Positions 55,710 to 64,000 of a stretch of 64,000 bases of DNA are shown piece after piece. The stretch is from positions 1 through 64,000 of the forward strand of contig NZ_BSTL01000001.1 of assembly GCF_030269485.1 (NCBI RefSeq). The letters are read 5' to 3'. The notes under the pieces are model-generated. The model was given only the letters and a program-made list of their open reading frames with translations, was not told the origin of the DNA and searched no databases. Each line of letters opens with the position of its first letter. Positions within the stretch are counted from its first letter, which is position 1. Made by a program: the position numbers and the translations under genes. This DNA is from Actinoplanes sp. NBRC 103695. Its GTDB lineage: Bacteria; Actinomycetota; Actinomycetes; Mycobacteriales; Micromonosporaceae.

Positions 55710-56957
55710 ATGGCAGTCACGTTCACCGACCTGATGACGGCCGTCCCGGGCGACTGGGAGCGGGCCGCCGACACCTGGCTCGGCCTGGCCCGCGAGTCGG
55801 AGGATGCCGCGGCGGCCATCCTGGAGCGCGGCCGGAGCAAGGTCGACGAGCACTGGACCGACGAGGTGGGCGCCGGGGCCGGCGCCCGGCTGGACACCCT
55901 GTCGACCTCGTACCAGACGGCGGCGGGCACGATGCACGGCGTCGTCTCGATCCTGTACGGGCTGGCCGATGCGGTCGGCCCCGTTCAGCGCTCCCTCCAG
56001 GCCGCGGTGGATTTCGCGACCGGCAACGGCCTGAGCGTCGACGCCGGTGGCGGGGTCGTGGTGCCCCCGGGCTGGGCGGGTCCTCCGAACGTCCCGGGCG
56101 ACGCGGACCGCCTGATCCGGGAGGCGGTCGACTCCGCCGCCCGCATCGACGTGCAGGCGCGCGATCAGCTGGACAAGCTTGCCGACGCGGTGACCAATGA
56201 GGACCGGGACGCCGCGATCGACGATGTCCAGGGTGAGGCGTCGGCGTCCCAGGTCGACCTGATGGTCGAGGCGCTGCCGGTCGGTCAGGACCCGGCCACC
56301 GTCGCGGCCTGGTGGAACTCCCTGTCGGAGGAGGACCGGTCGGCGTTCGAGAAGGCGGTGCCGGTCGAGCTCTACGACCTCCAGGGGCTCCCCGAGGACG
56401 TCAAACGCCGGCTGGAGGGCGACGGTGGCTACAACCGGATCGAGTCCATCCGGTGGGCCAAGGAGAACGCGTTCAACCCCGACATCGACATCTACGGCAA
56501 CAACTGCGCCAACTTCGTGTCGCATGCCCTGCTGAACGGGGGTCTCGAGGAGAGGGCCGATCCCGTCGACGCGCGCAATCCCCTGGGTCACAACTGGACC
56601 GACGGAGCGCACACCGGCATCCCGCTCGTCGACACCCACACGGCCTCGCCGGCCTGGTACAACAGCGAGAGGCAGCGCGACCTGTTCGTCGCGGCCGGCG
56701 GTGGGGAGATTCCGCTTTCCGAGGTGCAACCCGGCGACATCATCTACTTCGAACAGGCGGCGCCGAACGGCCCGATCGAAGAGGGCAAGGTGCATCACGC
56801 CGCGGTCGTCACGTCGGTGACCCCGGACGGCGACATCCACTACACGCAGCACACCGCCTCCCGGCTCGATGCCAGCCTGGACGGGCGGCTCCCGACCACG
56901 GAGGTCGTCGAGGGCGACCAGCGAGTGGTCGCCGCCCGGCCCCGGCAGAACTGGTAG
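55710..56957 (+). CDS. Amidase_6 (NlpC-like) effector with WXG-like N-terminal domain
   Basis: The protein has 415 residues and no signal peptide. Residues 1-110 form a helical WXG100/LXG-like module (TDLMTAVPGDWERAADTWLG; YQTAAGTMHGVVSILYGL), the usual type VII secretion entry domain. A linker with VVVPPGWAGPP and helices follows. The C-terminal catalytic domain has NNCANFVSHALLNGGLEER (catalytic Cys) and KVHHAAVVTSV (catalytic His), as in Amidase_6 peptidoglycan amidases. It is likely exported by a type VII system and cleaves cell wall. The neighbour at 56985 may be its partner. No secretion machinery genes are in the window. Confidence 0.85.
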   Translation: MAVTFTDLMTAVPGDWERAADTWLGLARESEDAAAAILERGRSKVDEHWTDEVGAGAGARLDTLSTSYQTAAGTMHGVVSILYGLADAVGPVQRSLQAAVDFATGNGLSVDAGGGVVVPPGWAGPPNVPGDADRLIREAVDSAARIDVQARDQLDKLADAVTNEDRDAAIDDVQGEASASQVDLMVEALPVGQDPATVAAWWNSLSEEDRSAFEKAVPVELYDLQGLPEDVKRRLEGDGGYNRIESIRWAKENAFNPDIDIYGNNCANFVSHALLNGGLEERADPVDARNPLGHNWTDGAHTGIPLVDTHTASPAWYNSERQRDLFVAAGGGEIPLSEVQPGDIIYFEQAAPNGPIEEGKVHHAAVVTSVTPDGDIHYTQHTASRLDASLDGRLPTTEVVEGDQRVVAARPRQNW

Positions 56958-56984
56958 GCCCGGCACGACTGGTAGGAGGGCGTC

Positions 56985-57296
56985 ATGGGCATCGAGATGC
57001 GGACCGAGCACATCGATCAGGCGGGCGACGACCTGGGCACCCTGGCCGACGCCGCGGGCCGGAGGGCGACCTCGCTGTTCCACCTCAGCGACGTGGCCGC
57101 GCGGAACCACCCCGGCTGGGTGTCGTCGGCGTCGCTGGCCAACTGCCGGACCGTGTGGGAGGACCGCATGCAGCGGACGCTGCGCACCACGGCCGAGATG
57201 GGGGAGGCGCTGGCCGGTTCGGCGGGTGCGGTGGCCGGCGGGGAGAGCGAGGCGACCAGCCGCCTCCGCGACGTCCTAGGCGGTTTCGACAAGTGA
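56985..57296 (+). CDS. WXG100-like small helical protein
   Basis: The 103-residue protein is predicted as a helical hairpin (RTEHIDQAGDDLGTLADAAG; MQRTLRTTAEMGEALAGSAG) with HPGWVSSAS at the turn in place of the classic WxG. It lies 27 bases after the Amidase_6 gene and probably acts as co-secreted partner or targeting factor, as small LXG-associated proteins do. GGTAGGAGG precedes ATG 56985. It carries no enzymatic motif. Its 3' end overlaps the convergent mannosyltransferase gene by 21 bp. Confidence 0.8.
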   Translation: MGIEMRTEHIDQAGDDLGTLADAAGRRATSLFHLSDVAARNHPGWVSSASLANCRTVWEDRMQRTLRTTAEMGEALAGSAGAVAGGESEATSRLRDVLGGFDK

Positions 57297-58421
57297 GGCC
57301 CGGTCCCGGCCGGCGGCGACCCGGACCAGCGCGATCATCAGGCCGAGGGTGACCCAGACGTAGGCGTTGCTGCCGGGGAAGGACAGCCAGCCGTACGGCT
57401 TGTCCCACCACAGCCAGACCAGGCTGCTGCAGAGCAGCACGGTCGCACCGCCCAGCGCGATCATCCGGCGTGGACGGTCGAGGGAGCGTTCCAGCAGCAG
57501 GAACAGCGCCGGCAGCAGCCACACCAGGTGGTGCACCCAGGTGATCGGGCTGATCAGGCAGGCGACGATCCCGGTCAGGGCGAAACCGGTGCGGTGGTCG
57601 GCGTTGCGGGCCGTCCACCACCAGTACGCGAGGACGACCGCGACCGCCGCCGGCCAGAACGTCTCGGGCGCCTGGAGCCGTGCGATCACCCCGTGCAGCG
57701 ACTGGTTGGACACGTACTCGGTCCGGCCGACCCGTTGCGTGTCCCACAACGCCCGCGTCCAGAAGGTCCGGGACTCGCCGGGGGCCACCAGGAGCGTGAT
57801 CAGGGTCGCCCCGGCCGCCGTCCCGATCGCGGTGGCCGCGGCCCGGTACTGCCGGCGGATGATCAGGTAGCCGATGAACACCGCGGGCGTCAGCTTGATC
57901 GCCGCGGCCAGGCCGATGCCCCACCCGGTCCACGGGCCAGGCCCTCGGCCGTTCTCCAGGTTGCGCAGGTCGGCGCAGACCAGGACGAGCAGCACCAGGT
58001 TGATCTGGCCGTAGCTGAACGTGTCGCGGGACGGTTCGAAGACCAGGAAGGCAAGGAACGTCAGGGGTACGAGGCACCACGCCGTCCAGCCGCGGGACCG
58101 CAGGACGGGCAGCACGTACCAGCGCATCAGCAGGCCGATCATGGCCGCGTTGACGACCAGCCCGGCCGCCACCGCCACCGGCCACGAGGTCCAGGCCAGC
58201 GGCGCGAAGACGATCGCGGCGAACGGCGGGTAGGTGAAGCCGTACTCGGTGCCCTGGTAGCGGTACTGGTACAGGTCGCCGTCGTGCAGCAGCCACGACT
58301 GCACGGCCCCGCGGTAGACGCCGAGGTCGAAGAAGTGCCGGAAGGTCGGCATCGTGACCAGGAAGACCCCGACCGCGGCGGACGCGCCGATCACCAGCGC
58401 CCACTGGCGGCGATTCGTCAC
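57276..58421 (-). CDS. GT87-family polyprenol-phosphate-mannose mannosyltransferase
   Basis: The 381-residue protein has about ten membrane segments. The first outer loop holds FFDLGVYRGAVQSWLLHDGD, with the Asp that is catalytic in GT-C enzymes, then YQYRYQGTEYGFTYPPFAAI, typical of GT87 (PimE-like). It probably adds an alpha-1,2-mannose to a lipoglycan or PIM outside the membrane using polyprenol-phosphate-mannose. GTG 58421 overlaps the mptB stop (GTGA), so both are translated together and may act on the same glycan. Confidence 0.88.
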   Translation of the reverse strand: MTNRRQWALVIGASAAVGVFLVTMPTFRHFFDLGVYRGAVQSWLLHDGDLYQYRYQGTEYGFTYPPFAAIVFAPLAWTSWPVAVAAGLVVNAAMIGLLMRWYVLPVLRSRGWTAWCLVPLTFLAFLVFEPSRDTFSYGQINLVLLVLVCADLRNLENGRGPGPWTGWGIGLAAAIKLTPAVFIGYLIIRRQYRAAATAIGTAAGATLITLLVAPGESRTFWTRALWDTQRVGRTEYVSNQSLHGVIARLQAPETFWPAAVAVVLAYWWWTARNADHRTGFALTGIVACLISPITWVHHLVWLLPALFLLLERSLDRPRRMIALGGATVLLCSSLVWLWWDKPYGWLSFPGSNAYVWVTLGLMIALVRVAAGRDRASLVETA

Positions 58422-59770
58422 CGGGTCTCCCGCGCCGGACGCAGGTCCGGCAGCGCCGCTGTCAGGCGTACCGCGGCAAAGGTCGTGAGACCGATCAGCG
58501 CGCCCGCCGCAGCCAGCAGGATCCGGTCCTGGTCGGGCGGGTAACCGTCCGGCAGGACGACAAGGGCCAGGACCACACCCACCACCGCGAGTACGCGACG
58601 CGCGCCCTGATCGACGACGGAGGCGGCGAGCGGCGCCAGCCCCCAGAGCAGGTACCAGGGGCGCAGCGCCGGTCCGAACACCACCGCCGCGGTCAGCACG
58701 ATGCCCAGACCCTGGACCGGACCCAGCTTCGCCCGGTACGTCCACACGACCGCCGCCACCACCAGGACGGTCAGCACTCCCGCCCAGCGCCAGAACCCGA
58801 GGTGCCCGGTCAGCCGGCCGAGTCCGCTGGTCAGCGACCAGTTCTCCGGCGAGACGGGAGTGCTCAGCGTGCCCAGCCAGCCGTACCCGGTGCCCGCCGC
58901 CGCCGTGATCAGCGCGGTCGCCGCACCTGCCGTGCCCACCACCGTGGCCGCGGCACGCATCCGCCGCCCGCGCCCGTCCAGCTGAGAGGCCCAGATGACG
59001 GCGACCGCGACGAGCCCCAGCACCGCCGGCGCCTTCACCAGCGCCGCCGCCACGACCAGGACCGTCGCCACGACCGGCCGGCGCCGGACCGCGGCGGCCA
59101 GGCCCACGGCGAGCAGGCCGACCATCAGCGCGTCGTTGTGCGCGCCGCCGACGAAGTGGATCAGCGTCAGCGGGTTGAGCACGACCAGCCAGGCGGCGGC
59201 CCGGGGACCGACCCCGGCGGCCGGGGCGAGCGTGCGGATCGCCACCGCGAGCAGCGCCAGCCCGCCGATCGCGACCAGCCGCATCGCGACCACGCCGAGC
59301 AGCAGGTGGGAGCTCAGCGGCGGGGCGATCAACTCGCTGACGATCAGGAACGCCGGGCCGTACGGGCTGGGGGTGTGCTGCCAGATCGCCGGGATCTGCT
59401 CGGCGATCAACCCGCCGAGGACCGCCGGTCCGTGCTGGTAGACGTCGATCCCGGCGTCGACCATCTGCCCCTGGGCCAGGTAGCTGTAGACGTCCCGGCT
59501 GAACAGCGGCGGGGTGAACAGCAGCGGGGCGCTCCACAACGCGAGCGTGCGCCACGGGTCGTCCGGTGCGACCCGGCCGTACCACCACCAGCCCGCGACG
59601 AGCAGCGCCAGCCCGCAGTAGACGGCTACCAGGCCTGCCTGCGCGTTGGTGCCACCGGCGAAGAACGGGATGCCGACCGGGAGCGCGCCGGCGCCGAGGC
59701 CACCCGCGGCGATCAGCGCGGAGCCGCCGAGCCCGGTTGCCCGGGACAGGGCGACATGATCTTTTCGCAC
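58418..59770 (-). CDS. mptB: Alpha-1,6-mannosyltransferase MptB
   Basis: The 450-residue protein has 11-13 membrane segments and the GT-C pattern: LLFTPPLFSRDVYSYLAQGQ, where the RDVYSY Asp is the likely catalytic base, and QHTPSPYGPAFLIVSEL. NPLTLIHFVGGAHNDALMVG is another conserved block. MptB starts the alpha-1,6-mannan backbone of lipomannan in Corynebacteriales, and homologues occur across Actinomycetota. GTG 59770 is the start. It forms an operon with the GT87 gene and is divergent from the ECF sigma factor gene. Confidence 0.88.
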   Translation of the reverse strand: MRKDHVALSRATGLGGSALIAAGGLGAGALPVGIPFFAGGTNAQAGLVAVYCGLALLVAGWWWYGRVAPDDPWRTLALWSAPLLFTPPLFSRDVYSYLAQGQMVDAGIDVYQHGPAVLGGLIAEQIPAIWQHTPSPYGPAFLIVSELIAPPLSSHLLLGVVAMRLVAIGGLALLAVAIRTLAPAAGVGPRAAAWLVVLNPLTLIHFVGGAHNDALMVGLLAVGLAAAVRRRPVVATVLVVAAALVKAPAVLGLVAVAVIWASQLDGRGRRMRAAATVVGTAGAATALITAAAGTGYGWLGTLSTPVSPENWSLTSGLGRLTGHLGFWRWAGVLTVLVVAAVVWTYRAKLGPVQGLGIVLTAAVVFGPALRPWYLLWGLAPLAASVVDQGARRVLAVVGVVLALVVLPDGYPPDQDRILLAAAGALIGLTTFAAVRLTAALPDLRPARETR

Positions 59771-59873
59771 CGATGGATCTTTTCGATCACGCGTGTCGAG
59801 AGGTGAACGCCCGCATGTCGCGGAAGGTGATTCCTGCTGTCACGATGAGCCCTCTGCCGGACATGGGATTCAC

Positions 59874-60440
59874 GTGAGCTCTGCGACCGAGGACGAGAAG
59901 CGCTTCCGCCGGCTGTACGCGGACAACTTTCCGTTGCTGCTCGCGTACGCCCTGCGCCGGGTCGAACAACCCGACGACGCGGCGGACGTGGTGGGCGAGA
60001 CGTTCCTGATCGCCTGGCGGCGCCTGCGTGAGCTGCCGCCCGATCCCGAGGTGCGGCTCTGGCTGTACGGCGTCGCGCGGCGCGTGCTGGCCAACTTCCA
60101 CCGCGGCGGCGTCCGCCGGGACCGGCTGGGCGAACGGCTGCGGCAGCGGCTGACCACGGTGTTCGCGGCCGACCCGGGCACCGAGGTGCCGGAGCGGCTC
60201 GCGGTGCGCCAGGCGCTGGCCCGGCTCAGCGAACCCGACCGGGAGGTGCTGATGCTCACCGCGTGGGAGGGGCTGGAGCCCCGGGAGGTGGCGAGTGTGC
60301 TGAACGTGAGCCCGAGCGCCGTGCGTACCCGTCTCTCCCGGGCTCGGGCCCGGCTGCGCGAACTGACCGGTGACGATCCGGATCGGTCCGGACATGAACT
60401 GGGTGTCCTGACCGTTCCCGTCCCGAAGGAGGCACGATGA
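59874..60440 (+). CDS. ECF RNA polymerase sigma factor
   Basis: The protein has about 188 residues. Region 2 includes FRRLYADNFPLLLAYALRRV and DDAADVVGETFLIAWRRL; region 4 includes LSEPDREVLMLTAWEGLEPR and VASVLNVSPSAVRTRLSRAR. GTG 59874 is chosen since the conserved domain starts soon after; the frame extends 27 codons upstream without similarity. It overlaps the next gene by ATGA. The pair is a common actinobacterial ECF/membrane-partner unit. Confidence 0.9.
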   Translation: MSSATEDEKRFRRLYADNFPLLLAYALRRVEQPDDAADVVGETFLIAWRRLRELPPDPEVRLWLYGVARRVLANFHRGGVRRDRLGERLRQRLTTVFAADPGTEVPERLAVRQALARLSEPDREVLMLTAWEGLEPREVASVLNVSPSAVRTRLSRARARLRELTGDDPDRSGHELGVLTVPVPKEAR

Positions 60441-61501
60441 CCGACGAGCGGTTCGACCGGAAGATCCATGACGCGGACCCCTACCGTCCGGAGATCGCGG
60501 AGAGCCTCGCCGGGGCGGAGCAGCATCTCCTGGAGGAGATCATGTCCGAGCCCCAACCGCGCCGGGCCGTGTTCCGCCGCGCGGCGTTCACGCTGGCCGC
60601 CGCGGCAGTGCTCGTCATCGCCGTCGCGGTGTCGCTGGTGTTCCGCTCGCAGCCGTCGCAGACGCGGGCGATCGTGCCGCCCGGCGCGGCGGTGCCCGAG
60701 CAGAAGCAGGCGCCGGCCATGACCCCGGCCGCCTGGCAGAAGCTGGCCGAGGAGGCGCCCCGGCTGATCGTCGACGCGGAGGGCTGGAAGGTCACCCACG
60801 CGTACGGCTTCGCCGACCACACCGGCACGATGGCCTTCGGCAAGGGCAAGCAGATCCTGGAGATGAACTGGTACCCGGCGGGGCAGTACCAGGGCTACCG
60901 CAAGGACCGGGACGCGGTCAGCAAGCCGGAACCGGCCGTCGTCGACGGCTGGAAGGGCAAGACCGTCCGGTACACCGCCACCGACTTCGCGACCATGCTG
61001 GAGCCGCGGGACGGCGTCTTTGTGGAGCTGCGCGGCCAGCTCGTCGCGAACCGGGCGGCCTACGACGAGCTGCTCACCAACGTGAAGCGGGTCGACGTGA
61101 AGACGTGGCTGGCGGCGCTGCCGCCGGAGATCGTGACGCCGGACAAGGCCCAGGACGCGGCCGCCAAGATCCTCGCCGACATCCCGTTGCCGCCCGGGTT
61201 CGACCCGAAGAAGGTGAAGTACGAGGGCACCAACGACCCGTACCAGTTCGGCGCGCGGGTCACCTCCGAGGTCGGCTGCCGCTGGATCGCCGAGTGGGAC
61301 CGGGCGAAGAAGGCCGGCGACAAGCCGGCGATGGACAAGGCCGCCGATGCGCTCAAGAGCAGCCACGACTGGAAGGTGCTCAACGACATGAACGCCGAGG
61401 GCGACTGGCCGGAGGTGTTCTGGGAGTACTCCGACAAGATCGCCCACGGCGAGCTGCCGGTCGGCTACAAGTCGGGGCTGGGCTGCGGCACCAGCTGGTG
61501 A
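60437..61501 (+). CDS. CU044_5270-like membrane partner of the ECF sigma factor
   Basis: The 354-residue protein has a cytoplasmic N-terminus (FDRKIHDADPYRPEIAESLA), one membrane helix (AAFTLAAAAVLVIAVAVSLV, about 49-69) and a large outer domain (EEAPRLIVDAEGWKVTHAYG; LPPGFDPKKVKYEGTNDPYQ) with two Cys (VGCRWIAEW; GLGCGTSW). It resembles the CU044_5270 family, which is often encoded next to sigma factors. A signal-sensing anti-sigma role is plausible but not shown. ATGA overlap with the sigma factor gene supports joint action. Confidence 0.82.
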   Translation: MTDERFDRKIHDADPYRPEIAESLAGAEQHLLEEIMSEPQPRRAVFRRAAFTLAAAAVLVIAVAVSLVFRSQPSQTRAIVPPGAAVPEQKQAPAMTPAAWQKLAEEAPRLIVDAEGWKVTHAYGFADHTGTMAFGKGKQILEMNWYPAGQYQGYRKDRDAVSKPEPAVVDGWKGKTVRYTATDFATMLEPRDGVFVELRGQLVANRAAYDELLTNVKRVDVKTWLAALPPEIVTPDKAQDAAAKILADIPLPPGFDPKKVKYEGTNDPYQFGARVTSEVGCRWIAEWDRAKKAGDKPAMDKAADALKSSHDWKVLNDMNAEGDWPEVFWEYSDKIAHGELPVGYKSGLGCGTSW

Positions 61502-61558
61502 CGGAAGACATCGACGCCTGCGGATTGGTTGCAGTCCACTCGGTATTCAATATCATCG

Positions 61559-62917
61559 ATGTTCATGGACGAGTTCGCCGGTCGGCTGGGAGCGCTTCGC
61601 CGGCTGCGCGGGCTCACCCAGGAGCGGCTGGCGGACGTCTCCGGCCTGAGCGTCCGCGGCATCCGTGAGCTGGAACGCGGCCGTGGCCGGGCGCCGCGGC
61701 CGCGGACCGCCGCGCTGCTCGCCGACGCCCTGCTCCTGGCCGGCGCCGAACGTGCCGACTTCCTCGCCCTCACCACCGCCCGGGGCCGATGCGACATCGA
61801 CGCGGCCCCGCCCGGTGAGCTGCCGCCGGCGATCAACGACCTCACCGGCCGCGACGGCGAACTCGCCCGGCTCGCCTCCCTCGCCTCGCCGGGCATCGCG
61901 TTCCGGCGTCCCGGCCCCGCCGTCGTCGTCCTGCACAGCCTGGCCGGCATCGGCAAGACCAGCCTCGCGATCGGCGCCGGGCACCGCGTCCGCAGCGGCT
62001 TCCCCGACGGGCAGCTCTTCGCCGACATGCTGGGCGGCACGCTGAAACCGCTCGACCCGGCCGTCGTCCTCGGCCGCTTCCTGCGCTCGCTCGGCGTCCC
62101 CGACGAGCAGCTCCCGCCCACCCGGGCCGCCCGCGTCGCGCTCTACCGGACCCTCACCCACGACCGGCGCCTCGTCGTCGTGCTCGACAACGCCGCCGAC
62201 GAACGCCAGGTCCGCCCGCTGCTGCCCGCCGGCGCCGGGTCGTTCGTGCTGGTCACCAGCCGTCGCCCGCTCGCCGGTATGGAGGCGGTCGAGCGGCTGG
62301 CCCTGGGCATCCTCACCCACCCGGCCGGGCGCGCGCTGCTGCGGAGCATCGTCGGGCCACGCGCCATCGCCGAGCCGGCCGCGACCGCGGAACTCGCCGG
62401 GCTGTGCGGCCACCTCCCGCTCGCCCTGCGCATCGCCGGCAACCGGCTGGCCAGCCGCCCGTCCTGGAGCGTGGCGAGGATGGTGGGTCAACTACGCGAC
62501 CTGGGTACGCGGCTGAGCACGCTCACCGCCGGCGACCAGGGCGTCCGGGCCGCCTTCGCCGTCTCGTACGGTCAGCTGACACCGGCCGCGGCCCTGGTCT
62601 TCCGCCGCAGCTCCCTGCTCGCCCCGGCCGACTTCGGCGTGAGCCTCGCCGCGGTCACCGCCGATCTGCCGGACGCGCCGACCGCGGCCGCGCTGGAGGA
62701 ACTGGTCGACTTCGGCCTGTTATGTACCGCGGGAGAGCGCTATCAGTTCCACGAGCTGGTCCGGCTGTTCGCCCTGGAACGGCTCCAGCAGGACGAGCCC
62801 GGCCGGACCGTGGTCGCCGCCCGCGCCCGCATGGTCGGCTGGGTGCTCCAGCGCACCGGCAGGTCCGGTTATGCCGGTCCTGTGCCTGGTCCAGGCCACG
62901 ATCCGATGGTCAGCTGA
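61559..62917 (+). CDS. XRE-family regulator with NB-ARC (STAND) ATPase domain
   Basis: The 452-residue protein has an N-terminal helix-turn-helix (LGALRRLRGLTQERLADVSG, LSVRGIRELERG) and an NB-ARC domain with Walker A LAGIGKTSLA, Walker B LVVVLDNAAD, sensor LVTSRRPLAG and the GxP-type CGHLPLALRIAGN. A winged helix (ELVDFGLLCTAGERYQFHEL) follows, and the TPR repeats usual in such regulators are absent, so it may be short or truncated. Codon 388 is TTA, very rare in this genome type, so translation may depend on a bldA-like tRNA. It may control the protease gene just downstream. Confidence 0.88.
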   Translation: MFMDEFAGRLGALRRLRGLTQERLADVSGLSVRGIRELERGRGRAPRPRTAALLADALLLAGAERADFLALTTARGRCDIDAAPPGELPPAINDLTGRDGELARLASLASPGIAFRRPGPAVVVLHSLAGIGKTSLAIGAGHRVRSGFPDGQLFADMLGGTLKPLDPAVVLGRFLRSLGVPDEQLPPTRAARVALYRTLTHDRRLVVVLDNAADERQVRPLLPAGAGSFVLVTSRRPLAGMEAVERLALGILTHPAGRALLRSIVGPRAIAEPAATAELAGLCGHLPLALRIAGNRLASRPSWSVARMVGQLRDLGTRLSTLTAGDQGVRAAFAVSYGQLTPAAALVFRRSSLLAPADFGVSLAAVTADLPDAPTAAALEELVDFGLLCTAGERYQFHELVRLFALERLQQDEPGRTVVAARARMVGWVLQRTGRSGYAGPVPGPGHDPMVS

Positions 62918-62953
62918 GGGCCATCCCCCGCAGGATCATCGAAAGGCAGTCGC

Positions 62954-64000
62954 ATGAAGAGACGCCTCGCCGCCACCCTCGGCATCGCCGGTGCGATCGC
63001 GCTGGTCATGACCGGGTCTCCGGCCGGTGCCGCGCCGGCCGGCCCCGACCGGACAGCGCAGACCTTCCAGTTCCCGGAGAGATACCAGAAGCAGATCCCG
63101 CTGCAGAAGGCGGCAAGCGCGATCCGCAACGAGATCGAGCGCGGCACCTACGCCGGGTACGCCGGCATCGAGCTCGCGGACGACCACGTGGTGCTCTGGT
63201 GGAAGGGCGCCCTGCCCGCGACCATGGCCAAGGTCGCCCGGGCCGCGGCGGCGAACGCCACCATCGAGGTCCGATCGGCTGCCCACTCGCTGGCCGAACT
63301 GCGCGCCGCCGGCGCCACGCTGCGCTCGGCTCACCCCGGCGTCCGGGTCAAGTACGCGGTCGACGGCAGCAAGGTGGTGCTGAGCGTCGCGTCCGCGTCG
63401 ACCCTCAAGAGCGCCCCGAAGGCCGACGTTCCGGTGTCCGTCGAGGTGACCGGCGCCAAGGTGGCGACCAGCCGCCGGGACGACTGGGCGCCGTGGATCG
63501 GTGGCGCCGACGCGATCATCGGCAACGCCCGCTGCACCAGTGGCTTCGCCGTCAAGAACAGCGCCAACCAGCAGTTCCTGCTGCTCGCCGGCCACTGCGG
63601 CGACAACGGCAACCAGGTCCGCGACGGCGTCGGCGAGGTCATCGGCACCTTCACCGGCGACAACTCGACCCACGACCTCGGGCTGGTCGCCACCGGCTCG
63701 GTCGACAACCAGATGTACGTCGGCGGCCTGGACAGCAACGCGGTCATCAACGTCGACGGCTGGGACTGGGTGTTCGCCGGCGAGTACCTGTGCCAGTCCG
63801 GCGGCTCGTCGGCCCGTGACATCGGCGGCCCGGTCTGCAACCTGCGGGTCGAGAAGTTCAACACCGACCCGGGCGACGCGGTCGAGGCCCGTCAGGTCGA
63901 CGGCCAGGCCGCGGTCCGCGGCGGCGACAGCGGCGGCCCGGTCTACTCCGGCTCGGCCGGCGGCGGCGCCATCGCCAAGGGCATCAACTGCTACACCTAC
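62954..64000 (+). CDS. Streptogrisin-like secreted serine protease (S1), 3' end outside window
   Basis: The first 349 residues are visible; the frame is open at the window edge. A signal peptide (LAATLGIAGAIALVMTGSP, cleavage near AGA) is followed by a propeptide (about 30-175). The chymotrypsin-like domain has LLAGHCG (His), STHDLGLV (Asp) and RGGDSGGPVY (Ser), all three of the triad. RCTSGFAVKNS is the usual mature-domain start region. It is an alpha-lytic/streptogrisin-type enzyme that folds with its propeptide and is secreted. AAAGGCAG precedes ATG 62954. It follows the XRE-NB-ARC gene by 36 bases. Confidence 0.93.
   Translation, partial: MKRRLAATLGIAGAIALVMTGSPAGAAPAGPDRTAQTFQFPERYQKQIPLQKAASAIRNEIERGTYAGYAGIELADDHVVLWWKGALPATMAKVARAAAANATIEVRSAAHSLAELRAAGATLRSAHPGVRVKYAVDGSKVVLSVASASTLKSAPKADVPVSVEVTGAKVATSRRDDWAPWIGGADAIIGNARCTSGFAVKNSANQQFLLLAGHCGDNGNQVRDGVGEVIGTFTGDNSTHDLGLVATGSVDNQMYVGGLDSNAVINVDGWDWVFAGEYLCQSGGSSARDIGGPVCNLRVEKFNTDPGDAVEARQVDGQAAVRGGDSGGPVYSGSAGGGAIAKGINCYTY

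Overview
The window is a high-GC actinobacterial chromosome segment, most likely from the Actinoplanes/Micromonospora group. This is inferred from codon composition, frequent GTG starts, ATGA/GTGA gene overlaps, an MptB-type lipoglycan mannosyltransferase, a CebR-type cellulose operator, SigE-family and ECF sigma factors with membrane-anchored partners, WXG-like secretion substrates and an Lsr2 remnant. No plasmid or phage replication genes and no CRISPR array were seen.

Region 1-4.6 kb is a decayed zone. An IS5-family element (127-1014) sits beside fragments of a HEPN-like protein, an ATP-dependent DNA ligase broken by frameshifts, and an Lsr2 C-terminal domain. An unknown membrane protein and a P-loop kinase-like protein follow. 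Region 4.6-11 kb is housekeeping-like: a site-2 protease, an MFS transporter with an operator-like palindrome, a deazaflavin-type oxidoreductase, a D-aminoacylase and a gamma-glutamyltransferase. At 11-12.4 kb a secreted GH6-CBM2 cellulase has a perfect CebR-type operator. At 12.8-15 kb a Ser/Thr kinase is translationally coupled to a lipoprotein.

Region 15-22.4 kb is an organosulfur acquisition locus: a DszC/SfnB-like flavoprotein, an AraC regulator, an NtaA/DszA-like monooxygenase, an SsuABC-like importer, an FMN reductase and an SsuD-like monooxygenase. The two promoter regions share a 26-bp inverted repeat of identical length, which suggests a common regulator. At 22.5-24 kb and 33-33.9 kb lie two proteins with the LQxTAGNxAV motif common near DUF4157 and contractile-injection-system cargo; one carries an M15 peptidase domain.

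Region 24-33 kb has two S9 peptidases, tRNA-Gly(GCC), an HNH nuclease, a serine hydrolase, an SDR pseudogene, a sulfotransferase and a DUF5808 protein. It is unusually rich in minisatellites (five arrays in about 5 kb, most in frame). Region 33.9-39.8 kb holds unknown and membrane proteins, an OsmC protein, a GH11-CBM2 xylanase with a readable promoter, remnants of two ABC ATPases, a secreted protein, and an SGNH hydrolase/acyltransferase-3 pair.

The centrepiece is a 10-kb YD/RHS gene (39.9-49.9 kb). It encodes an N-terminal membrane anchor, DNRLRE-like and LamG-like domains, a long YD-repeat shell, an RHS core, a HINT self-cleavage domain and a deaminase-like toxin tip with PCGRC but Asn where the zinc-ligand His is expected. 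An Imm10-like immunity gene follows directly. From 50 to 57.3 kb come a large secreted repeat protein, a SigE-family sigma factor with its membrane partner, a class C beta-lactamase-like hydrolase, and an Amidase_6 effector with a helical WXG-like N-terminus followed by a small WXG-like protein. The end of the window holds two lipoglycan mannosyltransferases, an ECF sigma factor with its membrane partner, an XRE-NB-ARC regulator containing a TTA codon, and a streptogrisin-like protease cut off by the window edge.
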